From NCBI GenBank assembly GCA_947624285.1, contig CANQJS010000007.1:1-64000 (forward strand): a stretch of DNA of 64,000 nucleotides. Reading direction: 5' to 3'. This DNA comes from an uncultured Clostridia bacterium (GTDB lineage: Bacteria; Bacillota; Clostridia; Oscillospirales; Acutalibacteraceae). Shown piece by piece: positions 33,806 through 42,353 of the stretch (position 1 is the stretch's first letter; each line of letters begins with the position of its first letter). The notes beneath the pieces were generated by a model. It did no database searches. It saw nothing but the letters and a program-made list of their open reading frames with translations, and was not told the DNA's origin. The position numbers and the translations under genes were made by a program.

Positions 33806-34273
33806 ATGAGATTGATCATATTGTCTGACAGTCACGGGCGGGAACGCCGTGTTTTCGACATCATAAATAAGCATATTGACGATGCGAATTATTTTATAAA
33901 TCTCGGAGACTGCTCCAACGGAAGAGATTTTGAAAACGCCGAGAGAAATTTTAATAAAATGCGCCTGATTTCCGTCTGCGGCAACTGCGATTTATTTTCA
34001 ACCGAGAATACGGTACGCGAGTTGACGGTAAACGGAAAACGGATAATGCTCTGCCACGGGCACACCTACGGAGTAAAACACGGTCTTGAAAACTTGATCT
34101 CCGCCGCCGTTGAACGAAAAGCCGATATTGCGCTTTTCGGTCACACGCATACCCCCTACTGTAAATACGAAAACGGTTTGTACATTTTCAACCCCGGCGC
34201 TGTTTGCGACGGGCGCTACGGAATAGTTGATATAACGGAAAGTGGAATAATGTGCATAAACGCCGAATTATAG
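33806..34273 (+). CDS. YfcE/MJ0936-type metallophosphoesterase
   Basis: The 155-residue protein has all motifs of small phosphodiesterases: LSDSHGRERR near residue 6, NLGDCSNG near 37, VCGNCDLFS near 57, MLCHGHTYGVKHG near 81 and LFGHTHTPYC near 109. The fourth motif has GNCD where family members usually have GNCD or GNNCD, so the site is intact. The start is at ATG 33806, which follows a weak GGGAAT. It is followed by the sulfatase gene after 17 bases. Confidence 0.88.
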   Translation: MRLIILSDSHGRERRVFDIINKHIDDANYFINLGDCSNGRDFENAERNFNKMRLISVCGNCDLFSTENTVRELTVNGKRIMLCHGHTYGVKHGLENLISAAVERKADIALFGHTHTPYCKYENGLYIFNPGAVCDGRYGIVDITESGIMCINAEL

Positions 34274-34290
34274 CTGACAGGAGATAAAAA

Positions 34291-35616
34291 ATGAGAAAGC
34301 CAAATGTAATAATCATAATGACGGACGATCAAGGATACGGCGATTTAAGCTGTATGGGCGCGCAGGATTTTAAAACGCCGAACATAGACGCTGTGGCGAG
34401 GGACGGAATACGGTTTTCCTGTATGTATTCCGCGTCGCCCGTGTGTTCCCCGTCAAGGGCGGCTCTGCTTACGGGAAGATACCCCGCCAACGCCGGTGTT
34501 AGGGCAATTCTCGCCGGTCATCGCAGAGCCTCGGGGCTGACCCCGGAAGTGCCCACCGTTGCAGCGGCTTTGAAAAAAGCGGGCTACCGCACGGGGCTGG
34601 CGGGCAAATGGCATCTTGGGCTTAAAGAAGAATGCAGACCTAACAGCAACGGATTTGATGAATTTTACGGCTTTTTGGCAGGCTGTGTGGACTATTATTC
34701 CCATATATTTTATTGGGGAATGGCTGACGGGAACACCAACCCTACTCACGATTTATGGAATAATGACAAAGAGGTCTATAACAACGGAAAATATATGACC
34801 GAGCTAATCACGGAAAAGAGCGTGGATTTCATTCAACGGCACAAAGACGAGCCGTTTTTCCTCTATGTTGCATATAACGCTCCGCATTATCCTATGCACG
34901 CTCCCGAAAAATATCTGAAGCGCTTTTCGCACCTGCCGAAAGACAGGCAGATAATGGCGGCGATGATAAGCGCGGTTGACGACGGAGTTGGCGAAATACG
35001 CGCCGAGCTTGAGCGGCAGGGCTTGCTTGAGGACACCGTTATCTATTTTCAGAGCGACAACGGACCGTCCCGCGAATCACGAAATTGGCTTGACGGAACG
35101 CAGGACTTTTACTACGGCGGCACGACGGGTGCTTTCAAGGGGCACAAATTCAGCCTTTTTGAGGGCGGCATAAGAGTTCCCGCAATTCTCAGCTATCCCC
35201 GAAAAATAAAGGCAAAGGTTGAGGACGCGCCGCATATTGCCACCGATATTTTTCCGACAATTCTTGACCTATGCGAAGAAAGCCGTGAAGAATATGAAAC
35301 CGACGGCATAAGCCTGCTGCCGATACTAAGCTCAGGCAAAGCGGAACACGATTATCTGTTTTGGGAAATGGAGGGGCAAACCGCCGTTCGCAAAGGAAAA
35401 TACAAGCTGGTTTTAAACGGCAGACTTGTTGAGTATGAAGAGCCGATCGCTCCCGCGTTTTTATCCGACCTTGAAAAAGACCCCGGAGAAACGCGAAATC
35501 TTGCCGATGAAATGCCCGCGCTTTGCCGCGAGATGACCGAGGCGGCGCTGAAATGGCGCGAGGGCATTGAAAAAACATGGAATGAAAAGTTCGCTAAAAA
35601 CTACAGCCTTACATAA
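34291..35616 (+). CDS. Sulfatase, Cys-type
   Basis: The 441-residue protein has the sulfatase signature PVCSPSRAALLTGRYP, with Cys52 to be converted to formylglycine. The metal-binding DD pair is in MTDDQGYGD near residue 11, the AGKWHLG motif is near 105 and the QSDNGPSRE motif near 250. No signal peptide is seen, so it acts in the cytoplasm. It needs a maturase, either an anaerobic radical SAM enzyme or FGE, and none is in the window. Possible substrates are sulfated sugars from host or algal glycans. Confidence 0.9.
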   Translation: MRKPNVIIIMTDDQGYGDLSCMGAQDFKTPNIDAVARDGIRFSCMYSASPVCSPSRAALLTGRYPANAGVRAILAGHRRASGLTPEVPTVAAALKKAGYRTGLAGKWHLGLKEECRPNSNGFDEFYGFLAGCVDYYSHIFYWGMADGNTNPTHDLWNNDKEVYNNGKYMTELITEKSVDFIQRHKDEPFFLYVAYNAPHYPMHAPEKYLKRFSHLPKDRQIMAAMISAVDDGVGEIRAELERQGLLEDTVIYFQSDNGPSRESRNWLDGTQDFYYGGTTGAFKGHKFSLFEGGIRVPAILSYPRKIKAKVEDAPHIATDIFPTILDLCEESREEYETDGISLLPILSSGKAEHDYLFWEMEGQTAVRKGKYKLVLNGRLVEYEEPIAPAFLSDLEKDPGETRNLADEMPALCREMTEAALKWREGIEKTWNEKFAKNYSLT

Positions 35617-35636
35617 CAGCGAGAAAGCATAACAAA

Positions 35637-35661
35637 TCCCCGTCGGTTGACCCGACGGGGA
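35637..35661. repeat. Left palindrome of the hairpin region
   Basis: A 10-bp perfect stem TCCCCGTCGG/CCGACGGGGA with a 5-base loop lies 20 bases after the sulfatase stop, preceded by AACAAA. It has no T-run. It matches the right palindrome at 35939-35963 in 22 of 25 bases. Confidence 0.85.
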
Positions 35662-35938
35662 TGGCGTGTAGAAAAAGTCAGAGGAACAGATTTCTACACG
35701 CCGGCAGACTTCGAGAAACGGAACTGAATTCGCCTTTCGGCAATTCGTCGGCGTACATAGGTACGGTAGAGTTGCCGAAAGGTGAAAGCGCCGAAAGCCG
35801 CTTGAATTCGATTTTCAAGCGGCTTTCTCAATGCAGTAGTTATTAAAAATTATATTGACTGAATTTTTGTAGGTGATACCGATAACGAAAACATATTTAT
35901 TTTATCGGCGCGGTTCAGACCGCTTTATCGACAGTCTG

Positions 35939-35963
35939 ACCCCGTCGGTTTACCCGACGGGGT
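35939..35963. repeat. Right palindrome of the hairpin region
   Basis: A 10-bp perfect stem ACCCCGTCGG/CCGACGGGGT is followed by TTTGTTG, the inverse of the AACAAA flank on the left. It lies 18 bases after the clpC stop on the other strand. Confidence 0.85.
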
Positions 35964-35980
35964 TTGTTGCGCCTTTTACC

Positions 35981-38407
35981 TTATTCAAATGTAAATTCGC
36001 CGTCTTTATAATCCACTGTGCAATGGCTGTTTTTGGCGATTTTGTTCTCAAGAATAAGCTCCGAAAGCGGGTCCTCTATCTTTTGCTGTATAACTCTTCG
36101 CAGCGGTCTTGCGCCGTAAGACTTATCAAATCCTTTATCGGCAAGAGCGTTTATTGCCCCGTCCGTAAATTCCACGGTGATCTCCATATCGGCAAGGCGT
36201 TTTTCAAGGCTTGTGAGCATACGCTTTGCGATCTCCTTTATATCATCCCTTTCAAGCTGATTGAAAACGATTATCTCGTCTATTCTGTTAAGAAATTCGG
36301 GCTTGAATGTCTTTTTAAGATCGCCCATAACAAGGCTTTCTATATCGAGCTTGCCGCCGTCAACGCCGCCGAAGCCCAGAGCGGTTTTGTTATCCGTTAT
36401 CTTTGACGCGCCGACATTTGAAGTCATTATGATAACCGTGTTTTTGAATGATACCTTTCTGCCTTGCGAATCGGTGAGAACACCGTCCTCAAGAATCTGC
36501 AAAAGCATATTGAAAACATCGGGGTGAGCTTTCTCTATTTCATCGAAAAGAACTACCGAATATGGCTTTCTTCTTATCTTCTCCGTAAGCTGACCGCCGT
36601 CGTCATATCCGACATATCCGGGAGGCGAGCCTATCAGCTTTGATACGGTATGCTTTTCCATATATTCGCTCATATCAAGCTTTACAATGGCTTCCTCACT
36701 GCCGAACATAGTCTCGGCAAGGGTTTTGCACAGCTCCGTTTTGCCTACGCCTGTAGGACCGAGGAATATGAATGAGCCGAGGGGTCGGTTGGGATTTTTG
36801 AGCCCAACTCTGCCGCGCCGTATCGCCTTTGCTACCGCGCTTACAGCCTTATCCTGCCCCACGATCCTTTCGTGCATTATCTTTTCCATATTGAGCAGTC
36901 TTTGGCTTTCCTCCTCGGTAAGCCGATTTACGGGTATGCCCGACCATGAGGAAACTACAGACGCTATATCCTCATCGGTTATCTCTTTCAAATCGCGGGA
37001 GGAAATATTTTTCCATTTTTCCCGTTCCTCATCAAGCAGAGCTTGCAATTCCTTTTCTTTATCCCTTATCTTCGCCGCGCTTTCAAAATCCTGTTCTCTT
37101 ACGGCGGAAGCCTTCTCATCTTTCAAACGCTTTAACTCATTTTCCATTTCCTTGAGGTTTGGAGGAGCTGTAAAGGCTTTGAGCCTTACACGCGACGCCG
37201 CCTCGTCGATAAGGTCTATCGCCTTATCGGGCAGGAAACGGTCGGCAATATAGCGAGAGCTCATCTTGACCGCGGTCTCGATAGCGGAATCGGGTATTCT
37301 CACCTTATGGTGAGCCTCGTATTTATCGCGCAATCCTTTCAGTATCTCGATCGTTTCCTCTTCCGTGGGCTCGCCCACCATAACGCTTTGGAAACGGCGC
37401 TCAAGGGCACTGTCTTTTTCGATATTTTTTCTGTATTCGTCTATTGTAGTCGCGCCTATTACCTGTATCTCGCCTCTCGCAAGTGAGGGCTTCAGAATAT
37501 TTGCGGCGTCGACCGCGCCTTCCGCCGCTCCCGCGCCCATTATCGTGTGCACCTCGTCGATAAACAGAATAACATCCTTGGAATTTCGCACCTCGTCCAT
37601 CGCCTTTTTTATGCGTTCCTCAAAATCGCCGCGGTATTTTGTGCCCGCCACCATTGAGGTCAGGTCAAGAGCGACTATCTTTTTGCCGGTAAGAAGCTCC
37701 GGCACCTCGCCTTTGATTATTTTAAGAGCAAGCCCTTCCGCTATTGCGGTTTTACCTACGCCGGGCTCACCGATAAGGCAGGGATTGTTCTTCGTTCTGC
37801 GGGAAAGTATTTGAATAACTCTCTCTATTTCCTTTTCTCTGCCGATGACGGGGTCTATTTTACCGTCGCGCGCGGCTTCGGTAAGATCTTTTCCGAATTC
37901 GTCAAGCGTGGGCGTAGTGCTTTTGCCCTTTTTGCCCGAACGGGAGCCGCCTTTGTAATCGGGCTCGTTCCTTCCGAGCGAGGAAACCGTTTCCTCAAGG
38001 AGCGTCTGCTCGTCAACACCGCAGGCGTTCAGGAATTTAACGGCATAGGAATCGCTCTCTCTGAGCAAAGCCATAAGTATGTGCTCCGTGCCGACGAAGG
38101 AGTTGAGCATTCCCCTCGCTATCTGAAAGCTTACCTCTATTATCCTTTTGCAGGTGGGGGTAAAATCATTCGGCGAAAGCCTTGTGGGATTTCCTACGCC
38201 AATGTGTTTTTCTATAAGCTCCTCGATTTTTTCCAATGATAATCCCTTGGATTCCAGCAAAGCCGCCGCAACGCCCGTGCCCTCCTTGAGTAAGCCTATA
38301 AGGATATGCTCTGACCCTACATAGGTGTGGCCGAAGTTTTCCGCCGCCTTTATTGCAAGGTTGAGAACATCGTTTGCTTTTTGTGTAAAACTGTTAAATC
38401 TATACAT
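35981..38407 (-). CDS. clpC: ATP-dependent protease ATPase subunit ClpC
   Basis: The 808-residue HSP100 ATPase has two Clp-N repeats (about 1-145), first Walker A GEPGVGKT at 213-220, an FIDEVHTIMG Walker B, a UVR-like coiled M-domain near 415-460 and second Walker [10 protein letters not shown] near 545. It delivers phospho-arginine-tagged and misfolded proteins to ClpP. It is the last gene of the ctsR-mcsA-mcsB-clpC operon and is controlled by the CtsR boxes upstream of ctsR. Confidence 0.97.
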   Translation of the reverse strand: MYRFNSFTQKANDVLNLAIKAAENFGHTYVGSEHILIGLLKEGTGVAAALLESKGLSLEKIEELIEKHIGVGNPTRLSPNDFTPTCKRIIEVSFQIARGMLNSFVGTEHILMALLRESDSYAVKFLNACGVDEQTLLEETVSSLGRNEPDYKGGSRSGKKGKSTTPTLDEFGKDLTEAARDGKIDPVIGREKEIERVIQILSRRTKNNPCLIGEPGVGKTAIAEGLALKIIKGEVPELLTGKKIVALDLTSMVAGTKYRGDFEERIKKAMDEVRNSKDVILFIDEVHTIMGAGAAEGAVDAANILKPSLARGEIQVIGATTIDEYRKNIEKDSALERRFQSVMVGEPTEEETIEILKGLRDKYEAHHKVRIPDSAIETAVKMSSRYIADRFLPDKAIDLIDEAASRVRLKAFTAPPNLKEMENELKRLKDEKASAVREQDFESAAKIRDKEKELQALLDEEREKWKNISSRDLKEITDEDIASVVSSWSGIPVNRLTEEESQRLLNMEKIMHERIVGQDKAVSAVAKAIRRGRVGLKNPNRPLGSFIFLGPTGVGKTELCKTLAETMFGSEEAIVKLDMSEYMEKHTVSKLIGSPPGYVGYDDGGQLTEKIRRKPYSVVLFDEIEKAHPDVFNMLLQILEDGVLTDSQGRKVSFKNTVIIMTSNVGASKITDNKTALGFGGVDGGKLDIESLVMGDLKKTFKPEFLNRIDEIIVFNQLERDDIKEIAKRMLTSLEKRLADMEITVEFTDGAINALADKGFDKSYGARPLRRVIQQKIEDPLSELILENKIAKNSHCTVDYKDGEFTFE

Positions 38408-38485
38408 TATACTTCCCTCCTATATTCATATGTAAAGTATTTTTGCTTTACAGTCGTTTGCTTTTAACAGGAGAGCCGTCTCCCG

Positions 38486-39475
38486 TTACAATTTGTTTCT
38501 TATGATATTCGCTCTGATTTTAGAAGCAAGTTCGGGAGACTCCTCGCTTTTCGCCTCGCAGAGCACGCAGGCGTTTCCGAGATTTCGTATTAGCTCCTCA
38601 ACCGTAAACAGCTCATCGTCAAAAAATCCGAGCGTAACGCCGAGCCTTACATCCGAAATCAGCTCAATAAATTCGTCGTAATCAAGCCGCCTCGCCATTT
38701 TGAGAGTGCCGCAGCTTCTGTAAAGCTTATCCTCCCACGCTTCGCTGCTTTTCATCACCTCTCGCAAATTGCGCTCCTGCCTGATTATCTGAGTTGTTAC
38801 GGCGTTTATATTGTCAATAGCCGATTTTTCGCTTATTCCCAATGAAATTTGATTTGAAAGCATATAAAACGCTCCCTTTTCACTGTAAAGCGGTCGAAGT
38901 GAAAGCCCGAGCCTGCCCGCCATTGAGGCAAGGCGCGGTATTGCGCCGTTGGATTTTATCGCGGGCAGATGAAGCGCTACGGAAACCTTCATTCCCGTGC
39001 CGATATTGATGGGGCTTGCCGTTAAAAAGCCGAGCCTGTCGTCAAAAGCGATCTTCATATTGTTTATGAAAATATCGTCCGTTTTATTTGCTCGCTCATA
39101 CGCCTTTTCCGTGGCGAGTCCGCCAGCGAAGGCGGTAATTCTGATATGATCCTCCTCGCACAGCATAACCGAAACATCTTCGTCCGCCGAGAGCAGGAAC
39201 ACGCCTTTTTCTTTGGCAAATTCACTGCTTATTATCTGCTTTTCGGCATAGGAAGCCGCTTTCGCATCCGTTTCGCCCGAAAGGTCTATGAGTTCAAATT
39301 CCCTGCCGAGCTCCGAGTTTTTAACGCAGGCATAAAGCTTTTTGACGGTGTTTTTCTTTATTTCCCTGCTCATTCTGCTTTTGAACGGAGTGTCGCTCAA
39401 ATTTCGAGCAAGTCTCACCTTTGAAAACAGCACAACATCATTGTCGGCGCACTCTTCTTTATACCACTTGCCCAT
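38486..39475 (-). CDS. mcsB: Protein-arginine kinase McsB
   Basis: The 329-residue phosphagen-kinase-like enzyme marks proteins with phospho-arginine for ClpCP. It has KVRLARNL near residue 19, EEDHIRIT near 107 and QERNLREV and SDVRLGVTLGF towards the end. The conserved LTACPTNLGTG motif reads LTASPINIGTGMK here, with Ser154 in place of the usual Cys, and Lys in place of the common Arg. It lies 4 bases after mcsA. Activity is likely, but the Cys change is unusual. Confidence 0.92.
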   Translation of the reverse strand: MGKWYKEECADNDVVLFSKVRLARNLSDTPFKSRMSREIKKNTVKKLYACVKNSELGREFELIDLSGETDAKAASYAEKQIISSEFAKEKGVFLLSADEDVSVMLCEEDHIRITAFAGGLATEKAYERANKTDDIFINNMKIAFDDRLGFLTASPINIGTGMKVSVALHLPAIKSNGAIPRLASMAGRLGLSLRPLYSEKGAFYMLSNQISLGISEKSAIDNINAVTTQIIRQERNLREVMKSSEAWEDKLYRSCGTLKMARRLDYDEFIELISDVRLGVTLGFFDDELFTVEELIRNLGNACVLCEAKSEESPELASKIRANIIRNKL

Positions 39476-39479
39476 TTTT

Positions 39480-39992
39480 TTAAGCCTCCCCGTTGATTTC
39501 CTTTATCTTGTCTCTTAAAACAGCCGCGTCCTCAAAGCGCTGTTCCTTGATCGCCTGTTTAAGCTCGCCCTTGAGCTTTTCAAGTGAATTTTGCGGGGTT
39601 TCCTCCTCTTCGTCCGGCTCCTCGGTGTAGCTTACATTCTTACCGATATGCTTCGTTTTGCCGTGTATCTTGATTATTGACGGCTCTAACTTATCGGAAA
39701 ATTTGGAGTAGCAGTGCGAGCAGCCCACGACGCCGTTTTTTACTATATCGTTAAAAGAAGAGCCGCAGTATTCGCACCTGTCCACGCCGGAAAGCACATT
39801 CATTGCGGGTATGCCCGCTCCGAGGAAATTGCCGAAGAAAGTGTCGGCAAAGAAATTTTCGGGGTTAAATTCATCAAGCAGCCCCATTTCGGCGGCGCAC
39901 TCGCTGCAAAGGTGCATCTCTGTTTTTTCACCGTTGATATTCTGTTTAATAAAAGTAGTTGCTTCTCTTTCGTTGCAATGTTCGCATTTCAT
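39480..39992 (-). CDS. mcsA: McsA, activator of McsB, with Cys clusters and UVR domain
   Basis: The 170-residue protein has CEHC near residue 3, CSEC near 28, and CEYC and CSHC near 73 and 92, forming two zinc sites. A C-terminal UVR motif follows (LKQAIKEQRFEDAAVLRDKI near 145-164). McsA binds and activates McsB. It lies 24 bases from ctsR. Confidence 0.95.
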   Translation of the reverse strand: MKCEHCNEREATTFIKQNINGEKTEMHLCSECAAEMGLLDEFNPENFFADTFFGNFLGAGIPAMNVLSGVDRCEYCGSSFNDIVKNGVVGCSHCYSKFSDKLEPSIIKIHGKTKHIGKNVSYTEEPDEEEETPQNSLEKLKGELKQAIKEQRFEDAAVLRDKIKEINGEA

Positions 39993-40016
39993 AAAAAATC
40001 ATCCTTTCAAAATAAA

Positions 40017-40466
40017 TCAATCAATATATGCCATAAGCATTTGTTTTAACTGCTTTGCCCGTACCGTGTTTCGGATTTCGGGCTCTATCCCCTGCATATT
40101 GCTGTCCGCCACGGCGGCTATAAGCAGTCTTGCCGTTTTATCGTCAATATAGTCATGATAGTTAAGATTATATATATTCGCCTTAGCCGAACGCTCGTCT
40201 ATGGAAGAGCCGATGCTGTTTACAAACGCCACTATCGCGGCGCTTTTTGTTTGGGCTCTGGTGATATATATGCACCCGCCGCCGCCTCGTCTGCTCTCTA
40301 TCCTGTATCCCTGCTCAGGTGTGAAGCGGGAGGTTATAACATAGTTTATCTGGCTGGGAACACACCCAAGCTGCGACGCAAGATCGTTTCGCTGAATTTG
40401 AACGGTGCCGTTGCTTTCATCAAACATATCAAGTATCATATCGGCGATAATGTCTGTCATTTTCAT
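40017..40466 (-). CDS. ctsR: CtsR, repressor of class III heat-shock genes
   Basis: The 149-residue protein has the N-terminal winged helix with LASQLGCVPSQINYVITSRF near residue 27-46 and the beta-wing RGGGGCIYI near 70. The latter includes the Gly-rich thermosensing loop of CtsR. It represses its own operon and is removed by McsB and ClpC. It is the first gene of the operon. Confidence 0.96.
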   Translation of the reverse strand: MKMTDIIADMILDMFDESNGTVQIQRNDLASQLGCVPSQINYVITSRFTPEQGYRIESRRGGGGCIYITRAQTKSAAIVAFVNSIGSSIDERSAKANIYNLNYHDYIDDKTARLLIAAVADSNMQGIEPEIRNTVRAKQLKQMLMAYID

Positions 40467-40520
40467 TTTTTTCGTTCACTTCCATTTCGTTTTGAGAGCC
40501 AAATCCTGTCGAAATTTATT

Positions 40521-40582
40521 TTTGACTTTGACTTTCTTTGACTTTCTGACTTGATGATAGCACAAAGGTCAGAGAAAGTCAA
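40521..40582 (-). promoter_or_regulatory. Promoter of the ctsR operon with CtsR operators
   Basis: On the minus strand TTGACT (40582-40577), a 17-base spacer and TATCAT (40559-40554) form the promoter. Downstream, AGTCAAAGAAAGTCAAAGTCAAA (within 40521-40546) holds tandem CtsR heptads. On the plus strand GGTCAGAGAAAGTCAA (40567-40582) forms a second heptad pair over the -35 box. Confidence 0.85.
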
Positions 40583-40608
40583 TACTTTTTTAAAAAAATT
40601 TTTTCAAT

Positions 40609-40637
40609 AAAAAAAGCACTCGGTTTTACCCAAGTGC
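40609..40637 (-). terminator. Terminator of the small Cys/Gly-rich gene
   Basis: On the minus strand GCACTTGG (40637-40630) pairs with CCGAGTGC (40623-40616), with one G-U pair, followed by seven T residues. Confidence 0.75.
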
Positions 40638-40654
40638 ATTTTCTTTTTTAACTA

Positions 40655-40774
40655 TCAGTTACAACCGCAGCCACAGCCGTCGTTGTTGTTAAAGCCTCCG
40701 CAAAGGAGAAGGATTATGATAAGGATAATAACCCAAGAAGAACCATTGCAACCGTTATTGCAACCGCAACCCAT
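40655..40774 (-). CDS. 39-residue Cys/Gly-rich membrane peptide, YjcZ-like
   Basis: The reading frame gives a Cys/Gly/Asn-rich N-terminus (MGCGCNNGCNGSSW), one hydrophobic helix VIILIIILLL and a GCGCGCN end. A strong AGGGAGG site precedes the ATG at a good distance and a terminator follows. Small single-helix proteins of this build (YjcZ, sporulation-associated in Bacillus) are common in Firmicutes and not well understood. The function is unknown. Confidence 0.75.
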   Translation of the reverse strand: MGCGCNNGCNGSSWVIILIIILLLCGGFNNNDGCGCGCN

Positions 40775-40891
40775 AGCCAGACCTCCCTTCGCTTTTCTAA
40801 GTCATACTATGAAAAGCAAAAAGAAGTGTTACAAATTTTGATTTTCAGAAATGCTCGCCGATTTTTGAAACGAGCATTTTCCCATAGAGCC

Positions 40892-41560
40892 TCACACAAT
40901 TCCGCCGCTTACGGAAATATCCTGCCCCGTTATATATCCGCTTTCGGCGAGGAAAAATATTGAGCGGGCGACTTCCCGTGCAGTGCCGAGCCTGCCCATA
41001 GGAACATCGCGCTCCAGCTCGTCCTTTGAAAACGCCGCGTTCATACGCGTATCGATTATGCCCGGCGAAACGCAGTTTACGGTTATCCCGCTCGGGGCAA
41101 GCTCCTTTGCAAGCGCCTTTGTAAGCCCGATAACTCCCGCCTTGCTCATCGAATAGAGTGTTTCGCAGGATGCTCCCACCTCGCCCCATATCGAGGCGAC
41201 ATTTACTATGGCGCCCTTGTGCTTTTTAAGCATAAGCCGAGCGGCGTGCTTGCAGCAGAAATAAACCGCTCTTGAATTTACGCCCATAACTTTTTCGTAA
41301 TCCTGCAAAGTAACATCGTTTATCATTTTTATCAGGCTCACGCCCGCGTTGTTGACAAGAACATCAAGCGAGGAAAAAGAGGCAAAAAGCCTTTCTATCT
41401 CATCAACGCTTGAGAGATCGCATTTTATCGCAGTTACTCCGTCAAGGTCGGGCTCGGTATTATGGCAGGTGATATAGACATCATAGCCGTTTTCCGAAAA
41501 CAGCCGTGCCGTTTCCCTGCCTATTCCCGTTGCTCCGCCCGTTATCAAGACATTTTTCAT
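40892..41560 (-). CDS. SDR family oxidoreductase, YmfI/FabG-like
   Basis: The 222-residue short-chain dehydrogenase has cofactor motif TGGATGIG near residue 7, NNAG near 80, catalytic Ser in VASIWGE and the YSMSK pair near 145-149, and a GITVNCVSPGIIDT segment. The low-complexity start and monocistronic context fit the elongation factor P 5-aminopentanone reductase group (YmfI), with FabG as the alternative. The ATG at 41560 is three bases from GGTGAT, so it is preferred to the ATG just upstream. Confidence 0.8.
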   Translation of the reverse strand: MKNVLITGGATGIGRETARLFSENGYDVYITCHNTEPDLDGVTAIKCDLSSVDEIERLFASFSSLDVLVNNAGVSLIKMINDVTLQDYEKVMGVNSRAVYFCCKHAARLMLKKHKGAIVNVASIWGEVGASCETLYSMSKAGVIGLTKALAKELAPSGITVNCVSPGIIDTRMNAAFSKDELERDVPMGRLGTAREVARSIFFLAESGYITGQDISVSGGIV

Positions 41561-41651
41561 CATATCACCGTTTCTATATTATCACCCGAGGTTGTTTTTT
41601 TCAAGCGGATATGTTATCATTCACTCATAGAAATTACATTTAGGTGATAAT

Positions 41652-42164
41652 ATGGAAAGAGAATTTTATACCATATCGGTTTATGTTGATAAGGACGAAA
41701 ACCTTATCGGAATACCCTGCGGCGAGAGCGAGCAGTACGGCATCGCGGATATAGACACCGTTTTGCTTTTGAAAGCCCCCTATACCGCCAAACAAGCGGA
41801 GGATTTCATAGAAAAGGTTTTTGCCGCGTGCTTCACAAAAAAGCACAATGACGAAAATCCCGTATCCACCATTGAGAGATATACGGGCAAAAAAGGCTTT
41901 GTGGAGGCGACAAGCGAGCTTACGCTTATTTCCCTTGTAAAAACGCAAAATACCTATTCAATTATGCCCACTTTTAACGATTGGGAAAAAGGTCCGCTTT
42001 GTATCGACGATGACGAGAGAATAATCGCAAATCCCTACAAAGAAGGCGAGCTCTATGAGCATATTCACGATATAATTATGGTTTATATGCGCGCGAACGC
42101 CTTTTATAAGGAGATCGCCGAGGTAGAGGCGGCGAGGGAAAAGAAAGACGGCGGGGTGCAATAA
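41652..42164 (+). CDS. Uncharacterised acidic protein
   Basis: The 170-residue cytoplasmic protein has no recognisable domain. It opens with a beta-rich segment (EFYTISVYVDKDENLIGIPCG), has a DIDTVLLLKAPYTAKQAEDF helix region and a second beta/alpha part with LCIDDDERIIANP. The ATG is three bases from AGGTGAT. It stands alone between the SDR gene and sigK. Confidence 0.7.
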   Translation: MEREFYTISVYVDKDENLIGIPCGESEQYGIADIDTVLLLKAPYTAKQAEDFIEKVFAACFTKKHNDENPVSTIERYTGKKGFVEATSELTLISLVKTQNTYSIMPTFNDWEKGPLCIDDDERIIANPYKEGELYEHIHDIIMVYMRANAFYKEIAEVEAAREKKDGGVQ

Positions 42165-42308
42165 AAAGCAAAATCAATCATATTTTGTATATAAAAGCGG
42201 GAAGCGACGGGAGCATATCGGCGGCTTTTAACGCGTTTTTACGCAAAAATTTCGTGCTTTAATGAATATCGCCTATCGTCGCTCGGCGAAAGCAGTTTCA
42301 GCATTTTT

Positions 42309-42338
42309 AGTATGTGAAAAGCCTTGAAAGCATATAAT
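42309..42338 (+). promoter_or_regulatory. Possible sigma-E-type promoter of sigK
   Basis: CATATAAT at 42331-42338 matches the sigma-E -10 consensus, and AGTATGTG at 42309-42316 is a weak -35 with a 14-base spacer. SigK expression in the mother cell under SigE is known in Bacillus. Confidence 0.5.
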
Positions 42339-42353
42339 TAAGCGGTGATGAAA

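Larger units (their letters stand above)
35637..35963. other. Hairpin-dense non-coding region between convergent genes
   Basis: This 364-base gap (35617-35980) has no convincing gene. It holds a 12-bp stem with a 16-base loop (35663-35674 with 35691-35702) and a 15-bp stem with one G-U pair (35729-35743 with 35772-35786). The latter encloses a CGTAC/GTACG mini-hairpin. A perfect 14-bp stem follows (35793-35806 with 35814-35827), then a 7-bp stem CCGATAA/TTATCGG (35879-35885 with 35902-35908). Near 35910-35939 there are competing pairings. Near-identical palindromes bound the region. It could be a structured RNA or a MITE-like element. None of the large stems ends in a strong U-run. Confidence 0.6.

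Noticed and set aside
42165..42343. Possible structured RNA upstream of sigK
   Set aside because: Only short weak inverted repeats are visible and no consistent fold was found.
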